Positions 36,984 through 46,248 of a stretch of DNA of 64,000 nt are shown here, piece after piece. The DNA is from Parasutterella secunda. GTDB lineage: Bacteria > Pseudomonadota > Gammaproteobacteria > Burkholderiales > Burkholderiaceae_F. Numbering within the stretch: position 1 is the stretch's first letter; each line of letters starts with the position of its first letter. The position numbers were made by a program, and so were the translations under genes. A model generated the notes under the pieces. That model was not told where the DNA came from. It was given only the letters and a program-made list of their open reading frames with translations, and searched no databases. The stretch covers positions 124,001 through 188,000 of the forward strand of contig NZ_JACJKX010000001.1 of NCBI RefSeq assembly GCF_016901835.1, given 5' to 3'.

Positions 36984-37030
36984 AAAGGGAAAGAACCACG
37001 GCGCTTTTGTCCGTCAGTCTTTCCCTTTTT
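36984..37030 (+). terminator. Intrinsic terminator after secB, abutting the NarX-like gene
   Basis: Eleven-base-pair stem AAAGGGAAAGA with TCTTTCCCTTT (arms beginning 36984 and 37018), a loop of about 23 bases, and a T tract to 37030. It ends six bases before the ATG of the sensor kinase gene. Confidence 0.75.
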
Positions 37031-37036
37031 CTGTAT

Positions 37037-38932
37037 ATGACAACCAATTCAGCGATCCAGGCCCCTCAACTTTCCAGTCGTTTGCTGCGACTGGCTCTGC
37101 TTTGGGTGATTGTTTTAATTGCCTCGGTTATCTATACCCTATTTTTGTCCCGACAAATGGAAATCACCACTGATGTGATGCGTCGGGCAACAGATATCAG
37201 AGCTGAACTTTTTCAAGTCGGTTACGATCTGACAACCGGCTTTGCAATGAGTCTGTCGGTTGACGTGCAAGGGGTAGTGTGGCGTGTGGATCAAACGCTT
37301 AATCTGGCTATTTTAGGCGATGAATCTACGTATCGAGTCATGGCCCGTGATGAGCGCATTGATGCGATTATGGGCCATATTGATGAGATTTGGCGTCAAA
37401 GTGTCAAGCCCTTGTTGTTGAAGTGGAATGAAACTCACAATATTACGAGCGCAGATCGTCATGAAATTTTGTCTAATCTGGACCGATTAAACGGTGAGTT
37501 GGATCAATGGCAAAACCTGATGGATGCCGAGGTCAATCGCAACATTGTGGTGTTGAGATTTACCCAGATAGCGTTGGGCGGTCTGTCGATATTAAGTGTC
37601 ATTGTTGTGATGTGGTTTCTGTTTGCCTCGGTATTGAAGCCGCTTAACCAGTTACAGGCCGGTATCGAACGGTTAAAAGCAGGAGATTGGAAAACACGAG
37701 TTCATGCGGAGGGCACTCAGGAATTTTCAGAAATTTCGGCCGGTTTTAACGAAATGGCCAGTCACCTCGATGATGTTTACACCAATTTGGAAAATATGGT
37801 TGAGGAAAAGACTGCTTCTTTGGCCGAAAAAAATTCGCATCTAACGACCTTATATGGTTTGACTGCTTTTTTAGGCGAACAGCACTCCATGGATGAAATG
37901 TTGGAGTCCTTCTCTGCTCGTGTGCTGACTTTGGCCGGAGCTCCGGCGGTACAAGTGTGTTTCTGGAACGAAAATCGAGGTGTTTTTGAAAGTATTTTGC
38001 AAAAAGGATTGGGAGAATCTGTTTCCAAAGAGTGTGAAAACATCCCAAAAGAATTTAGAGAAAAAATATTTTCGAGCCCCTATCCGATTCGAGCCGGAAT
38101 GAACCGGCCCGGTGAGGCAATAGAGTCTGACTTCATCCAAAAAGTGATTTATCACATTCGTTATCGTCAGAAGAACATCGGAGTATTCGTTCTTTTCTAC
38201 CGTGTGGAACAAACACAAAATCGAGCGCTTGATATGTTGCTCGAGAACTTGGGCAGACACCTCGGCGCTGCTATTGAAAATATGCGCCTGGCTGCATTGG
38301 ATCAACAGATGGCGGTTGCTCAGGAGCGCAATATTCTGGCGCAAAATTTGCATGACTCCATTGCTCAAACACTTTCCTTTGTTAATCTTCAGGTTCAAAT
38401 GCTCGATGGGGCATTGAAGGCCAAAAATCAGGAACAAATTGATGACGGGATTCGGCAGATCAAGGCCGGTGTGCAGGAGTGTTACGATGATGTACGGGAA
38501 CTGTTACTCAATTTCCGTACACGCGTCTACAAGGAAGAGCTGGAAGAATTGGTTAAAAGCGTTTTGGAACGCTTTGAAAGGCAGACTCGGGTGACGACTC
38601 ATCTGACTATTCAAAATGAAGGTTCAGATTTAACATCAGCACAAAAGTTGCAGGTTATCTTCATTTTGCAGGAAGCACTTTCAAATGTGCGTAAACACGC
38701 ACATGCTCAAACAGTCATGGTGAACATCCGCAACAATGAAAATTTTGAAATGACCGTGATGGACGATGGCGTGGGAATCGATCCGAAAGTACTAAATGAA
38801 CGAAAGCAAAGCCACGTGGGATTGTCTATCATGCGAGAACGAGCACAAAAAGTGAACGCCCGTATTGAAATTGAGTCCGACATCGATCAGGGAACCACAG
38901 TACGGTTGATTTTGCCCAAAGAGGGACGTTGA
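37037..38932 (+). CDS. NarX-type sensor histidine kinase
   Basis: The 631-residue kinase has two membrane helices (about 17-38 and 180-202) bracketing a helical periplasmic domain, then HAMP (about 203-255), a coiled coil, a GAF-like domain (about 275-410), the HisKA_3 phosphoacceptor His in NLHDSIAQ, and an HATPase with GVGI and HVGLSIMRERA. This is the NarX/NarQ architecture. The periplasmic domain does not show a nitrate P-box I can recognise, so the signal is open. The stop overlaps the regulator start by one base. No nitrate reductase genes are nearby. Confidence 0.87.
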   Translation: MTTNSAIQAPQLSSRLLRLALLWVIVLIASVIYTLFLSRQMEITTDVMRRATDIRAELFQVGYDLTTGFAMSLSVDVQGVVWRVDQTLNLAILGDESTYRVMARDERIDAIMGHIDEIWRQSVKPLLLKWNETHNITSADRHEILSNLDRLNGELDQWQNLMDAEVNRNIVVLRFTQIALGGLSILSVIVVMWFLFASVLKPLNQLQAGIERLKAGDWKTRVHAEGTQEFSEISAGFNEMASHLDDVYTNLENMVEEKTASLAEKNSHLTTLYGLTAFLGEQHSMDEMLESFSARVLTLAGAPAVQVCFWNENRGVFESILQKGLGESVSKECENIPKEFREKIFSSPYPIRAGMNRPGEAIESDFIQKVIYHIRYRQKNIGVFVLFYRVEQTQNRALDMLLENLGRHLGAAIENMRLAALDQQMAVAQERNILAQNLHDSIAQTLSFVNLQVQMLDGALKAKNQEQIDDGIRQIKAGVQECYDDVRELLLNFRTRVYKEELEELVKSVLERFERQTRVTTHLTIQNEGSDLTSAQKLQVIFILQEALSNVRKHAHAQTVMVNIRNNENFEMTVMDDGVGIDPKVLNERKQSHVGLSIMRERAQKVNARIEIESDIDQGTTVRLILPKEGR

Positions 38933-39627
38933 TGACTATTCGAATTCTTTTAGTGGATGACCATACTTTATTTCGCTCCGGCTTAAAAGCGCTTTTAAGT
39001 CGTCAGGATGATTTTGAAATTGTGGGTGAAGCCTCCGACGGGTTGGAAGGAGTGAAACTGGCCGAACAGTTAAAACCTGATTTGGTGCTGTTGGATTTGG
39101 ATATGCCCGTTATGAATGGAACGGAGGCTCTTGCGCAAATGCTTGCCGGCAATCGGGAGTTGCCGGTAGTCATGTTGACGGTCAGTGAAGATGCCGAAGA
39201 TCTTAAAGAAGCCTTTGTACTGGGTGCAAGGGGTTATCTGGTCAAGAATATTGATGCGGACTACTTGGTTAACAGCGTTCGTCAGGTTGTCGCAGGCGAA
39301 AGCGTGATGTCGCCTGAGATGACGAGTAAGTTTGTCAACGGTATCAGAGCCAAGCACCTATCCTTAATGCCGGAAGTGCGTCCTGAGACGGTAAAAAGCC
39401 TGACAGAACGTGAGCGGCAAATCCTCGGCTGTTTGGCTCAGGGCGCAAGCAACCGTGAAATGGCCAATCTTTTGAATATGTCTGAAAGTACGGTCAAGGC
39501 CCATTTGCAAAGGATCATGCGTCGCTTTGATTTCAGCTCCCGCGTTCAGGCCGCGGTATTTGCGGCCGAACGACACATGGATCGCTATTTGCTTGAAAGC
39601 CTGAATCAGAAGAAAAATAACGGCTGA
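38932..39627 (+). CDS. NarL/FixJ-family response regulator
   Basis: The 231-residue regulator has a receiver domain with the acidic pocket LLVDDHTLFR, the phosphoacceptor Asp in LLDLDMPVMNG and the Lys in YLVKNI, then a LuxR-type helix-turn-helix (LTERERQILGCLAQGASNREMA, in two parts, with STVKAHLQRI). It is the partner of the preceding kinase (TGATG overlap). It resembles NarL, which controls anaerobic respiration genes; the regulon here is unknown. Confidence 0.9.
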   Translation: MTIRILLVDDHTLFRSGLKALLSRQDDFEIVGEASDGLEGVKLAEQLKPDLVLLDLDMPVMNGTEALAQMLAGNRELPVVMLTVSEDAEDLKEAFVLGARGYLVKNIDADYLVNSVRQVVAGESVMSPEMTSKFVNGIRAKHLSLMPEVRPETVKSLTERERQILGCLAQGASNREMANLLNMSESTVKAHLQRIMRRFDFSSRVQAAVFAAERHMDRYLLESLNQKKNNG

Positions 39628-39639
39628 TTACAGGGGGCG

Positions 39640-40116
39640 TTAAATGCCGCCTTCATAATGGTTCTGGCGCCAAGCTTCATAGACTGTAATGGCAACCGTA
39701 TTGGATAAATTCAGCGAACGGTTGTGCGGACGCATCGGCAGTCGAATTCGCTGAGTTTCGGGGAAGCTGTTGCGGATTTCATCGGGTAGCCCATGGCCTT
39801 CACTGCCGAATACGAACCAGTCACCGGGTAAGAAGTGTGAATCAGAAAAGGGGTGTGAGCCTTTGGTCGTCATGGCAAACATTCGGTTTCGGTCAGGTTT
39901 TTCACTTTCCAGAAACGCATCAAAGCTTTTATGAACTTTCACGGTGGCATATTCGTGATAATCCAGTCCGGCTCGGATCATGTGCTTGTCTTCAAGTGTA
40001 AAACCTAGTGGCTCCACCAGATGTAGCTCACAGCCGGTATTGGCCGATAAACGAATGATATTTCCGGTGTTGGGTGGAATTTCCGGAGCAACTAAAACGA
40101 TTCTAAACATACTCAT
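39640..40116 (-). CDS. trmL: tRNA (cytidine/uridine34-2'-O)-methyltransferase TrmL
   Basis: A 158-residue SPOUT methyltransferase with the family motifs [23 protein letters not shown] and the knot sequence [16 protein letters not shown]. TrmL modifies the wobble ribose of certain leucine tRNAs. It overlaps the end of rpoH by 14 bases, or by 8 if ATG 40110 is used. Confidence 0.93.
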   Translation of the reverse strand: MSMFRIVLVAPEIPPNTGNIIRLSANTGCELHLVEPLGFTLEDKHMIRAGLDYHEYATVKVHKSFDAFLESEKPDRNRMFAMTTKGSHPFSDSHFLPGDWFVFGSEGHGLPDEIRNSFPETQRIRLPMRPHNRSLNLSNTVAITVYEAWRQNHYEGGI

Positions 40117-41041
40117 CAGAGGGCGCCGTCAGCGCCTTTTTCATTTTTAACAAAGCATTTTTCTCGATTTGGCGGACTCGTTCAGCCGAAACGCCCAGCT
40201 CCTGAGCGAGCTCTTGTAACGTTTTCGGAGTGTTGTTACCGCTATCGTCAATATTGAGCCAGCGAGACATGATGACATGTCGGCTGCGTTCATCCAAGCA
40301 TGCCAGTGCCTGTCGGATACCCTCTTGTTGCATCCGCTCCTCATCTTTTTGCTCCAACACGACGGTGGGTTCCGAGTCAGTGCTGGCAAGCCATTGAATG
40401 GGGGCCGTGTTGCGGTCATCATCGCCTTCAGAGTTCTCGGGTGACAGATCAATGGGTGTTTCATTACCGTACATGCGCTGTTCCATCTCGAGGACTTCAG
40501 ACGGTTTGACATCCAACTCATGGGCAATTTTGTCTGCCTGCGAATACGTCAGAGCGTTTTCTCCCCGCATGGAGCGCAAATTGAAAAAGAGCTTGCGCTG
40601 AGACTTGGTTGTTGCCAATTTGACCTGTCGCCAATTTTTGACGATATAGTCCTGAATTTCAGATCGAATCCAGTATTCGGCAAAAGTCATCAGTCGTGCA
40701 CCGTGAGACGGATCGTAGTGCTTGATGGCTTTCAGCAGTCCGATATTGCCTTCCTGGATCAGATCAGCGTGCGGGATCCCGTAGCCTAAGTAGGTTCGTG
40801 CGATAGCGACGACCAGTCTCAGATGGGCCATCACTAGGGCACGGCCGGCGGCCATATCGTTGTTTTTGTGCAGACGATTGACAAGGTCGCGCTCCTCTTC
40901 GTAAGACAGAATAGGGAAACGATTGGCAGCCTGAATGTAGGCCTCTAAATTGCCTAAACTCGGGATGACACTGGGGACCTTGCTCTGGTACGGAACAAGG
41001 GCAAGAGACGTGCCATTTTTTTTGGTATCGGAATCTGCCAT
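40103..41041 (-). CDS. rpoH: Heat-shock sigma factor RpoH (sigma 32)
   Basis: A 312-residue sigma factor with region 2 motifs ([25 protein letters not shown], spread over residues 70-95), the RpoH-specific box QRKLFFNLR near residue 150, and region 4 helix-turn-helix ([16 protein letters not shown]). It directs transcription of chaperones and proteases. The order ftsE-ftsX-rpoH is conserved in proteobacteria; the gap to ftsX is 33 bases. No mRNA thermosensor was analysed. Confidence 0.96.
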   Translation of the reverse strand: MADSDTKKNGTSLALVPYQSKVPSVIPSLGNLEAYIQAANRFPILSYEEERDLVNRLHKNNDMAAGRALVMAHLRLVVAIARTYLGYGIPHADLIQEGNIGLLKAIKHYDPSHGARLMTFAEYWIRSEIQDYIVKNWRQVKLATTKSQRKLFFNLRSMRGENALTYSQADKIAHELDVKPSEVLEMEQRMYGNETPIDLSPENSEGDDDRNTAPIQWLASTDSEPTVVLEQKDEERMQQEGIRQALACLDERSRHVIMSRWLNIDDSGNNTPKTLQELAQELGVSAERVRQIEKNALLKMKKALTAPSDEYV

Positions 41042-41074
41042 GTAAAAGCCTTAGGGGGAAGATTGCTGACGAGG

Positions 41075-41983
41075 TCAGGCAAATCGTTCGATTTTAGCGA
41101 TTGCTCGCTGGGTAATGATACTCGCAATGAGACTGCCGAGCAGGGCGCAAAAAGCGATGAAGCCCGCATTAAATTCCCAGGGTAGAGGAGTGATGGCAAT
41201 GGAGGTACCGTATTGTTCACCGACGGTTAAAAGCGCTTCATTGAGAAAACCGGTGGCAAAAGAAGATAAGCCGATAGCGATAACGGCTGCCAAGCCCATG
41301 GTCAAAAAGCCGCGCCAAGCATAGGGGCGGATGGAAAACGACGGCGTTGCTCCGAAAAGATACAACATGTTTAATTCGGTTTTTTGAGTATCGGCAGCTA
41401 AACGAACACTGGCAGCTATGACACAAACGATTAAAGACAATGTGATGGCAACAAAGATCCAGCCCAAATTCGTAATGGCATGAGAAATAGCATCAAGTTT
41501 TGTCAGCCAAGTGCTGTCGTAGGCCACGAGACTGACTCCTTTTAATTTTTCAATATTTTTGGCTGTGCGCTCGATATCAGCTGCAGGCATATGCGTATCG
41601 AGTGTGACAATAATTAAATCGGGTAAGGGATTGGAGGCGTTGTCCTGATTTTGCTTAATCCCTAAATTTTCGTTGAGAGATTTAAACGCTTCGTCTTTAG
41701 GAATTGTGGTGATTTTCATCACGTGTTCATGACGTCCGATTCTTTCTCGCAAATTATCCAGTTGGGCCTTACTGAGGTTCTGGTACGTGAAAACCGTAAT
41801 TTCAGGGGCAACAGGGATGGCTCGAATGGGTTCGGAGAGGCTGTAAAGAACACTGGCCACGAAGACAGGAATAGTCAGTGACAGACTTGCAAGCATTAAT
41901 GCAAGGAAGAAAACACCCTTGGCATTTTTAATGCCGCGAAAAACTTGTTGCAGAGCCCAGACGCGAGAAGATGTAAAACTCAT
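41075..41983 (-). CDS. ftsX: Cell-division protein FtsX
   Basis: A 302-residue protein with the FtsX layout: an N-terminal helix (about 20-42), a large periplasmic loop (about 45-165) and three C-terminal helices. With FtsE it forms an ABC-like complex at the septum that activates wall hydrolases, in other species through EnvC, encoded at 33640-35070. ATG 41983 overlaps the ftsE stop (TGATG) and has GGAGG upstream. Confidence 0.93.
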   Translation of the reverse strand: MSFTSSRVWALQQVFRGIKNAKGVFFLALMLASLSLTIPVFVASVLYSLSEPIRAIPVAPEITVFTYQNLSKAQLDNLRERIGRHEHVMKITTIPKDEAFKSLNENLGIKQNQDNASNPLPDLIIVTLDTHMPAADIERTAKNIEKLKGVSLVAYDSTWLTKLDAISHAITNLGWIFVAITLSLIVCVIAASVRLAADTQKTELNMLYLFGATPSFSIRPYAWRGFLTMGLAAVIAIGLSSFATGFLNEALLTVGEQYGTSIAITPLPWEFNAGFIAFCALLGSLIASIITQRAIAKIERFA

Positions 41984-42669
41984 CACAGTCCTCCGTGCTG
42001 AGAGGCAAATTTCACTTCACGATAGGCGATATCGCGGGGTGCCAACAAAAGGTGAGAGGCCACGATGACCGTTACCCCGACACTGGCAAATTCTCCCAGC
42101 AAATTGATGACGGTCTGAGCGTTATTGGCATCCAGGTGGGCAGCAGGTTCATCGGCCAGAATTAAAACCGGTTGGTTGACGACTGCTCGGGCAAGGCACA
42201 CCTGTTGGCGTTGACCGGAGGATAAATCAATGGGGTAATTCAAAGCCCAATCCGACATATGGCACCGGGAGAGTGCAGCCAGGGCCTGTTGCCTGGCCTG
42301 ATCGGTTGTGGCTTCCGCAGCCAATGCCGGGAGCATGACATTTTCCAAGATGGTTCGGTCTTCCAATAAAGGTGAATTTTGAAGCATGAGACCGATGGCT
42401 CGACGCAACCAGCGTCGTTGCAAGGTGGAAAATTCTTGGACATCTTCGCCGGCCACTCTGACCGCCCCTCGGGTGGGATTGAGTAAGCCTGCAATTAACC
42501 GTAAAACGGTGGATTTCCCGCAACCGGTATCTCCGTGTAGGACAACAAACTCCCCTCGGTAGATATCTACCGATACATCACGGAGAACCTGCAGTTTGTC
42601 GAATTCCACAAAAACGTGGGACAGCTGCACCAAAGGCTCTTCTTGAACAGGAGCAGTCGATTCAAACAT
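41983..42669 (-). CDS. ftsE: Cell-division ATP-binding protein FtsE
   Basis: A 228-residue ABC ATPase with Walker A GDTGCGKST, signature LSSGQRQQ and Walker B LILADEPAAHLD. It is the cytoplasmic motor of the FtsEX complex and is coupled to ftsX. A few N-terminal residues (to about 12) extend beyond typical FtsE. ATG 42669 is used; the TTG before it is ignored. It starts 9 bases after ppx. Confidence 0.92.
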   Translation of the reverse strand: MFESTAPVQEEPLVQLSHVFVEFDKLQVLRDVSVDIYRGEFVVLHGDTGCGKSTVLRLIAGLLNPTRGAVRVAGEDVQEFSTLQRRWLRRAIGLMLQNSPLLEDRTILENVMLPALAAEATTDQARQQALAALSRCHMSDWALNYPIDLSSGQRQQVCLARAVVNQPVLILADEPAAHLDANNAQTVINLLGEFASVGVTVIVASHLLLAPRDIAYREVKFASQHGGL

Positions 42670-42678
42670 CAAAGATAA

Positions 42679-44151
42679 TTATTTTTCAAAGTCAAACTGA
42701 TATTTTACGGCTTTCCAAGCATTAACTTCTCTTTGTAAGAGAAAATCTGTTAGCGGATGTTTATCCAACCAACCGGAATGATTAAATGATAATCTCCAAT
42801 GACCGGGTTGGCTTTGGGATAACTCAAAATCAGGAAGCGTTATATCTTCGCGTTTGTGTGCAATGATGCTTGCCAGACGCAACACCAACAGAGATTTGGC
42901 CCAGTCCGGGTTACTGAGCTGAGATTCAATTTTGTACAGTCGCCCTCGATGCCCTAAAACAAGTTGTGAAACCCAACGTCGGTCATTGACAGAAAAGCCT
43001 TGCAGGTCGAAATGTTCAATCAGATAGGCCCCTAAGCGGTGGAAACGGTTATGACTGATGAGATTACCTGTTTCGTGCAAAAGTGCGGCCCAATGCAGAC
43101 GTTTTTTAATATCGTCCGAGGCATCGGGGTAAAGCCGCTCAAGAATCTGTTGAGCCAGCTGACTGACGCGGATTGCTTGAGCCTCTGAGACCCGACTGTA
43201 ACGCAAAAGTTCTCTGACACTGTTTTCTCGCAAGTCTCTCCCGTTTAATCGAGACCACTGTTCATAGAGTAAGCCCACACGCAGCGCTCCGGAAGAAAAA
43301 CGAATTTTCTGAATATTCAGTGCCTCGCAGGCAGCGTGCAGTACCGCCAATCCCCCGGTGATGACTTCTTTGCGCGAGTGATGCAAATCAGCAAAATCCA
43401 ACTTATCAATATGTCCCCGGGCAATCATGCAGTCTCGAATTTCACGAAGGGTCTCCAGGGTGATAGCTTCGCCTGTCAGTCCGAAGGATTTCGCCAAACT
43501 GCAGATAGCCTCCATTGAACCGGATGATCCGTAGGCCTCATCCCATAAAGTGGAGTTAAATCGTTCCCTGCCCTCTTGAAATTCAGCCATAGCGGCAAGC
43601 TTTGCTGCCTCATAACCCTCTTTCGTGATGACACCTCCCGGGAAATAGCGCAGGGAGAGATTGACGCAACCGACATGAAAAGACTCACAACGATCGGCAT
43701 GGTGACCGACGCCGGTGACAAGCTCAGTGGAGCCGCCGCCGATATCAATGACCAATCTTTTTTTATTGGAAAAAGGCAGACGGTGTGAGCAGCCTTCAAA
43801 GACTAAGCGGGCTTCTTCCTGACCGGGCAAGATTTCAATAGGAAATCCCAGAAATTTCTGGGCTTTTTCGAGGAATTCCTTGTTATTTTGAGCGACACGG
43901 ATGGTTTGGGTGCCGACGGCTCTGACCGAATCAGGGGGAAAATCTTTAATTTTTTCGTGAAATCGGCTGAGTGTTTTGAAAGCTTTATTTTGTGCTTCTT
44001 CGGTGAGATAGCCCTCAGGATCAAGTCCGGCAGCTAAGCGAACCCCTTCCTTGCAATAGTCTTCGCAAATGATACGGTTGCCTTCCACACGGCCGATCTC
44101 TAATCGGAAGCTGTTCGAACCGAGGTCAACGGCGACTAATCGAGTGGTCAT
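42679..44151 (-). CDS. ppx: Exopolyphosphatase / pppGpp phosphatase (Ppx/GppA)
   Basis: The 490-residue protein has two actin-like domains with the phosphate motifs VDLGSNSFRLEI and VIDIGGGSTEL, and a C-terminal HD-like domain (HETGNLISHNRFHR). It hydrolyses polyphosphate ends and possibly pppGpp; sequence alone does not separate Ppx from GppA. Its ATG overlaps the coaD stop by four bases. Confidence 0.92.
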   Translation of the reverse strand: MTTRLVAVDLGSNSFRLEIGRVEGNRIICEDYCKEGVRLAAGLDPEGYLTEEAQNKAFKTLSRFHEKIKDFPPDSVRAVGTQTIRVAQNNKEFLEKAQKFLGFPIEILPGQEEARLVFEGCSHRLPFSNKKRLVIDIGGGSTELVTGVGHHADRCESFHVGCVNLSLRYFPGGVITKEGYEAAKLAAMAEFQEGRERFNSTLWDEAYGSSGSMEAICSLAKSFGLTGEAITLETLREIRDCMIARGHIDKLDFADLHHSRKEVITGGLAVLHAACEALNIQKIRFSSGALRVGLLYEQWSRLNGRDLRENSVRELLRYSRVSEAQAIRVSQLAQQILERLYPDASDDIKKRLHWAALLHETGNLISHNRFHRLGAYLIEHFDLQGFSVNDRRWVSQLVLGHRGRLYKIESQLSNPDWAKSLLVLRLASIIAHKREDITLPDFELSQSQPGHWRLSFNHSGWLDKHPLTDFLLQREVNAWKAVKYQFDFEK

Positions 44152-44639
44152 TTTTTACCCCTTGCGCGTTTGGCTTCAAGGGCTTTGCAAACCGTTGGGC
44201 TGACAAAGGCAGAAACATCCCCGCCCAGCCGATGGATTTCCCGAACCAAAGATCCTGAAATAGATTGGGTCCCGTTCATAGGAGGGAAAAATACGGTCTG
44301 CACATTTTGGTTGAGGGCATGATTGACACAAGCCATGCGTGTTTCATAGTCAAAATCACTGCCGTTTCTGACTCCGCGAATCAATACCGTGGCCCCTGTT
44401 TTTTTAACAAACTCGCTTAACAGACCTTCAAAACCGAGGACTTTTACCCCTTTTAAATTCCCTAATGTATCCCGAGCCAGCTGAACTCGTTCCTCATAGG
44501 AAAAAAAGGTGTTTTTTCCCGTATCAGCGGCCACAGCGACGATCACTTCATCAAAAATTTGTTGGGCACGGCGTAAAACGTCTTCATGACCCAAGGTAAA
44601 GGGATCGAAAGTGCCGGCATAAATCGCAATCGTCATCAT
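44148..44639 (-). CDS. coaD: Phosphopantetheine adenylyltransferase
   Basis: A 163-residue enzyme with the nucleotidyltransferase start YAGTFDPFTLGHEDV, the RGVRNGSDFDYE segment and the ISGSLVREI motif. It makes dephospho-CoA from phosphopantetheine and ATP. Two ATGs (44639 and 44636) overlap the rsmD stop; either works. rsmD-coaD adjacency is widespread. Confidence 0.95.
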   Translation of the reverse strand: MMTIAIYAGTFDPFTLGHEDVLRRAQQIFDEVIVAVAADTGKNTFFSYEERVQLARDTLGNLKGVKVLGFEGLLSEFVKKTGATVLIRGVRNGSDFDYETRMACVNHALNQNVQTVFFPPMNGTQSISGSLVREIHRLGGDVSAFVSPTVCKALEAKRARGKK

Positions 44640-45262
44640 AATTCCCGGTTATTGCAGACAAGACGGAATGTGACGGCCCCTGCGTCAGATTGCCGTATTA
44701 CTGTCAATTTTAAGTCAGATAAAATTTTTGCATCCCATTCCCGTGGGGATTCTATGTAAATAAATCCATTCTCTTTTAAATGAGGAAGAGCTAACTTAAT
44801 GGCTTTTTCGTGTAAATTGAGTGCAAAAGGCGGGTCGATAAAAATAATGTCGAATTTTTTATTAATGGTTGGTAACAAATTCAGGCTGTCGGCACAGTGA
44901 ATATCCAACACTTTTTCGGCTTTGAGTTTTTCTCGTATAGCGAGCAATTTAGAAAAAGCGGCTCTATTTTTTTCGATTAAGGTGACTGTTTTGGCTCCGC
45001 GACTGGCAAGCTCCAGTCCCAGGGCACCGGAACCTGCGAAAAGATCCAAACCTTCTACTTGAGAAAAGTCTCCAAGAAGGTGAGTGAGCCAATTAAAAAG
45101 CGTTTCTCTGACGCGATCACCGGTCGGACGCAGGCCGTTGAGATCGGATACCGTTAAAGGGGTTCGCCGCCACATTCCTGCAATGATACGGACGGTACCT
45201 GCACCGCGCGCTCTTGCTAAACTTACGGGTTGTGATGAATTTTGTTTTTTTGATGGACGCAT
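44636..45262 (-). CDS. rsmD: 16S rRNA m2G966 methyltransferase RsmD
   Basis: A 208-residue methyltransferase with SAM-binding GLDLFAGSGALGLE and the N6/N2-methyltransferase tetrad DPPF. RsmD methylates G966 of 16S rRNA. Its start is six bases from the divergent ftsY start, so the promoters of rsmD and ftsY lie inside each other's genes or overlap fully. Confidence 0.94.
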   Translation of the reverse strand: MRPSKKQNSSQPVSLARARGAGTVRIIAGMWRRTPLTVSDLNGLRPTGDRVRETLFNWLTHLLGDFSQVEGLDLFAGSGALGLELASRGAKTVTLIEKNRAAFSKLLAIREKLKAEKVLDIHCADSLNLLPTINKKFDIIFIDPPFALNLHEKAIKLALPHLKENGFIYIESPREWDAKILSDLKLTVIRQSDAGAVTFRLVCNNREL

Positions 45263-45268
45263 ACACTA

Positions 45269-46195
45269 ATGATAACGACTGAAAATAAAAAAGCGGGTTG
45301 GTTGGAACGATTAAAAAGCGGTCTTCATCGAACCCGAGTCAATATTATCGGACTTTTTACCGGTGGAAAAGTTGATGAAGACTTTCTCGAAGAGCTCGAA
45401 TTTGCACTGATTTCTGCAGATATGGGCGTTTCAACCGTTGCCGAACTGTTGACAAAGCTTCGCGACACGATCCAGCTCAAAGGTCTGAAGACTCAAGATG
45501 AAGTCAGAGAGGCACTTCGCGAGGAAATAGTGGCTTTATTAAAGCCCGCACAAGGTAGCATTGATTTAAATCGGACTAAGCCGCTTGTGATGATGATGGT
45601 CGGGGTGAACGGTGCAGGCAAAACTACCTCAATCGGCAAAATCAGTAAATGGCTTTCTGCACAGGGTAAAAGCGTTTTGTTGGCAGCCGGCGATACGTTC
45701 AGAGCTGCGGCTCGGGAACAGTTGGCTGTTTGGGGAGAACGAAACCGGGTGGAGGTCATTTCTCAAACCGGAGGAGACCCTGCAGCGGTAGCTTTTGATG
45801 CCGTGAGCGCCGGAAAGGCACGTGGCAGTGATGTGGTGATTGTCGATACCGCCGGGCGACTGACGACTCAGACTCGCCTGATGGAAGAACTCAAAAGAAT
45901 CGCCCGTTCCCAAAATAAATCCTTGGAGGGGGCGCCGCACGAGGTTATTCTTGTGATTGACGGAACAAATGGTCAGAACGCTTTGGCACAGGTAAAAGCC
46001 TTTGATGAGGCTGTTCCGTTAACCGGGTTAATCATTACGAAGTTGGACGGGACTGCTAAAGGAGGGGTCCTGGTTGCTATCAGTCGCATGAGGGCTCAAA
46101 ACCCCATTCCGATCTATTTTATCGGGGTCGGTGAGTCTATTGAAGACCTGCAACCCTTTAATGCCGAGGAGTTTGCTCGAGCTCTTATCGGTTAA
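45269..46195 (+). CDS. ftsY: Signal-recognition-particle receptor FtsY
   Basis: A 308-residue SRP GTPase made of N and G domains only, with GVNGAGKTTSIGK, the DTFRAAAREQL loop, VDTAGR and TKLDGTAKGG. It lacks the long acidic A domain of E. coli FtsY. It docks SRP-ribosome complexes at the membrane. The gene is divergent from rsmD and ends before a hairpin shared with convergent asmA. Confidence 0.95.
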   Translation: MITTENKKAGWLERLKSGLHRTRVNIIGLFTGGKVDEDFLEELEFALISADMGVSTVAELLTKLRDTIQLKGLKTQDEVREALREEIVALLKPAQGSIDLNRTKPLVMMMVGVNGAGKTTSIGKISKWLSAQGKSVLLAAGDTFRAAAREQLAVWGERNRVEVISQTGGDPAAVAFDAVSAGKARGSDVVIVDTAGRLTTQTRLMEELKRIARSQNKSLEGAPHEVILVIDGTNGQNALAQVKAFDEAVPLTGLIITKLDGTAKGGVLVAISRMRAQNPIPIYFIGVGESIEDLQPFNAEEFARALIG

Positions 46196-46203
46196 GACGA
46201 TTA

Positions 46204-46226
46204 CGGGACTTCTTTGAGAAGTCCCG
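46204..46226. terminator. Hairpin between ftsY and the AsmA-family gene
   Basis: A perfect 10-base-pair stem with a 3-base loop (CGGGACTTCT and AGAAGTCCCG) lies in the 53-base gap between convergent genes. Neither side has a T tract, so intrinsic termination is doubtful. Confidence 0.4.
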
Positions 46227-46248
46227 CAATCAAAGCGAATGCGATGAA

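Noticed and set aside
46204-46226. Strong bidirectional terminator between ftsY and asmA
   Set aside because: The stem is perfect but neither side has a T tract; listed only as a low-confidence hairpin.
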